A stretch of DNA of 64,000 bases, taken from assembly GCA_018660835.1 (NCBI GenBank), contig JABJJN010000074.1, positions 268,614 through 332,613 on the forward strand, given 5' to 3'. This stretch comes from Gemmatimonadota bacterium. Lineage in GTDB: Bacteria; Latescibacterota; UBA2968; UBA8231. The position numbers and the translations under genes are program-made. The first letter of the stretch is position 1; each line of letters starts with the position of its first letter. Below, one piece after another: positions 62,594 to 64,000 of the stretch. Below the pieces are notes generated by a model. The model saw nothing but the letters and a program-made list of their open reading frames with translations. It was not told the origin of the DNA and made no database searches.

Positions 62594-63466
62594 CTAGGCG
62601 TCGGCTGTCTCCTCGACAGACTCCGCGATCTGCTTCAGAAAGTCATAGCGTGATGGATGTCGAAGACGTCCCAGAGCGCGTTCCTTGATCTGACGCACCC
62701 GTTCACGCGTGACACCGATCAGATCGCCGATCTGTTCCAGCGTCAGTGCCTCCATGCCATCGAGTCCAAAGTAGAGGCGGATGATCTTCTGCTCACGCTC
62801 ATCCAGACTATTGAGCACATCCTCCAGCTGACCTCGGGCCGATCCGCGCATGAGCTCGGAATCGGGCGCCCTTTGATTCTGATCAGGGACGATGTTCAGC
62901 AACGAGCGCTTTTCATCATCATCGAATGCACCGTCGAGCGAACTCACGGGTCGAGCGCTGAGAATGGCATCGGTGACAACATCTGGTGGTAGATCGAGCT
63001 CTTTGGCGATCTCCTCGACTGCGGGTTCGTGATCCCGGCCGTGACCGAGTTTGCGCGTCGCCTTGGAGATGTCCTTCAACAGGCTGAGCTTGTTCAGCGG
63101 CAGTCTGACCGTCCGTACATGCTCGGCAATCGTTTGCAGGATGGACTGTCGAATCCACCAAACCGCGTACGAGATGAACTTGTATCCGCGGGTACCATCG
63201 AAACGCTCCGCCGCCGTCATCAGACCGAGATTGCCGGCGCTGATCAGGTCGGGGAAGGACAGGCCACGGTTCTGGTAGTTCTTTGCCACGTCGATGACGA
63301 AGCGAAGATTGGCCTGAATGAGTTCATCACGAGCGCCTTGGTCACCGTCCTGAATGCGGGCCGAAAGTTCGACCTCACGTTCACGCGACAAGGGCTCAGA
63401 GTCGGCGATATCGTCGAAATAGGCTCGTAAGGTCGAGCTTTCGCGGTCACCGAGCGCTTCGAGCAT
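62594..63466 (-). CDS. RNA polymerase sigma factor, sigma-70 family (primary/RpoS-like, no region 1.1)
   Basis: A 290-residue sigma factor. Region 1.2 is LRAYFDDIADSEPLSREREVELSARIQDGD. Region 2 contains ANLRFVIDVAKNYQNRGLSFPDLI and RGYKFISYAVWWIRQSI. Region 3 (KLSLLKDISKATRKLG) and region 4 (LDEREQKIIRLYFGLDGMEALTLEQIGDLIGVTRERVRQIK) are complete. The acidic region 1.1 and the non-conserved insert of large RpoD proteins are missing, so it is either a compact primary sigma or a group 2 (RpoS-like) factor. The leader holds a terminator-like hairpin (see 63592-63642). Confidence 0.92.
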   Translation of the reverse strand: MLEALGDRESSTLRAYFDDIADSEPLSREREVELSARIQDGDQGARDELIQANLRFVIDVAKNYQNRGLSFPDLISAGNLGLMTAAERFDGTRGYKFISYAVWWIRQSILQTIAEHVRTVRLPLNKLSLLKDISKATRKLGHGRDHEPAVEEIAKELDLPPDVVTDAILSARPVSSLDGAFDDDEKRSLLNIVPDQNQRAPDSELMRGSARGQLEDVLNSLDEREQKIIRLYFGLDGMEALTLEQIGDLIGVTRERVRQIKERALGRLRHPSRYDFLKQIAESVEETADA

Positions 63467-63759
63467 AACTCTCCTTCTCTGTCTTGTGTGTCAGAAGTGG
63501 GTGAGAGCACACCGTCACGACACTACTCGAATCGGCCACAGATTTTGAGCGGGCAAATTGAGGGTAACAGCGTCGCAACGTACACAGAAAACCCGCGACA
63601 ATGGGTGGTGGGCAAGTGCAAATGCCATCATGTTGTCGCGGGATCAGTCAGGGCCTTCATACATGAATTATGATACAAGGTTGACACATCCGGATCAACG
63701 GCAAATCTTGCCATTCTGCGGTTTTCCACGCTCATCTTCAAAGAAAAATTGAACCTCCC
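63467..63759. other. Divergent intergenic region upstream of the sigma factor gene
   Basis: This 293-base gap lies between the leftward sigma factor gene and the rightward secreted-protein gene. It contains a long hairpin (63592-63642), a possible -10 box CATAAT on the minus strand (63667-63672) and TTGACA on the plus strand (63681-63686) without a good -10 box. No coding sequence is supported. Confidence 0.5.
63592..63642 (-). promoter_or_regulatory. Terminator-like hairpin in the leader of the sigma factor gene
   Basis: The outer arms CCCGCGACAA (63592-63601) and TTGTCGCGGG (63633-63642) are perfectly complementary. Inside, TGGTGGGCA and TGCCATCA extend the stem with two small bulges around the loop AGTGCAAA. 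Read leftward toward the sigma gene, the stem is followed by TTTTCTG, as in an intrinsic terminator. No leftward gene ends here, so it could act as an attenuator for the sigma gene. Confidence 0.5.
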
Positions 63760-64000
63760 ATGCGCATCCCCTGGTTGCCGGCATTATTGCTGTCCGGTTC
63801 GCTCGCCGGAATCAGTGCAGCAGCGATTCCCGTTGATCATTACGAAGACCTGACCTTCGATGCATCCATCGAACATCGGGTGCACGCCGGCGACCCGCTG
63901 CATTTTGCGGGGCGTGTGGAGGATGCCTCGATCACAGCCATCCAGTTCGTCTTTGCAAGCGACACAGGCGCAGAGCATGCCTTCTTCTTTCTCGTGCGAC
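63760..64000 (+). CDS. Secreted protein, 5' part only
   Basis: The frame starts with ATG at 63760 and remains open to the window edge (80 codons). The first 22 residues are a clear signal peptide (MRIPWLPALLLSGSLAGISA). The visible mature part has alternating strands (DLTFDASIEHRVHAGDPLHFAGRVEDASITAIQFVF), suggesting a beta-rich extracytoplasmic domain. It is too short to name the family. No Shine-Dalgarno sequence is evident. Confidence 0.6.
   Translation, partial: MRIPWLPALLLSGSLAGISAAAIPVDHYEDLTFDASIEHRVHAGDPLHFAGRVEDASITAIQFVFASDTGAEHAFFFLVR

Noticed and set aside
1..64000. tRNA, rRNA, CRISPR arrays, insertion sequences or phage genes
   Set aside because: I looked in all the gaps and saw no cloverleaf, no regularly spaced repeats, no transposase and no integrase. 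Small RNAs cannot be excluded by eye.

Overview
The window is about 64 kb of gene-dense, moderately GC-rich bacterial chromosome (GC judged by eye). I see no rRNA or tRNA gene, no insertion sequence, no phage gene and no CRISPR array. The cell envelope is Gram-negative: there is a TolC/RND tripartite pump, a secretin, lipoproteins and a proton-translocating transhydrogenase. Three secreted proteins carry FlgD/Por-type immunoglobulin-like modules, one of them on a gingipain-type (C25) peptidase. The window also holds two mandelate-racemase-type enolases, a Gfo/Idh/MocA oxidoreductase, a multidomain acetyl-xylan-esterase-like hydrolase and Gld-type ABC genes. This mixture suits an uncultured lineage near the FCB group, for example Latescibacterota-like. 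That placement is inference from gene content; no marker gene here settles it.

Layout. 1-4.6 kb: end of a radical SAM (SPL-type) gene, a two-domain alpha/beta hydrolase, then a leftward pair (LicC-like nucleotidyltransferase and a MetE core protein). 4.9-10.1 kb: a rightward run of MFS transporter, enolase-superfamily dehydratase/racemase, Gfo/Idh/MocA oxidoreductase, rhomboid protease and Nudix hydrolase, meeting a leftward Rieske fusion protein. 10.8-19.1 kb: six overlapping rightward genes, namely an ABC-class ATPase of the COG3044 type, a GldA-like ATPase, a GldF-like permease, a double-length GldG-like protein, a DUF4340-like protein and an amidohydrolase. 19.1-25.8 kb: a leftward tetR-tolC-MFP-RND efflux operon. 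25.9-27.0 kb: a second enolase-superfamily gene.

27.1-34.2 kb: gltBD (glutamate synthase) with a divergent Lrp/AsnC regulator. 34.2-40.3 kb: a leftward run of hpf, pntAa, pntAb, pntB, a secretin and a small lipoprotein. 40.5-46.0 kb: an aldo/keto reductase and a giant hybrid sensor kinase with propeller sensor and a built-in phosphorelay. 46.0-53.6 kb: citrate synthase, then a leftward group of SGNH hydrolase, kelch protein with FlgD module, double SUMF1-like protein and polytopic glycosyltransferase-like protein. 53.8-59.3 kb: the C25 peptidase. 59.3-64 kb: small genes, a YtoQ-family protein, a response regulator with HDOD output, a cold-shock protein, a primary-type sigma factor and the start of a secreted protein.

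How it fits together. Glutamate synthase, transhydrogenase (NADPH supply) and citrate synthase (2-oxoglutarate supply) are central metabolism. The MFS/enolase/oxidoreductase group and the second enolase look like sugar or sugar-acid catabolism. The FlgD-module proteins, the C25 peptidase and the secretin with its lipoprotein point to an elaborate secretome. The least explained unit is the six-gene ABC/Gld cluster with an internally duplicated GldG protein.
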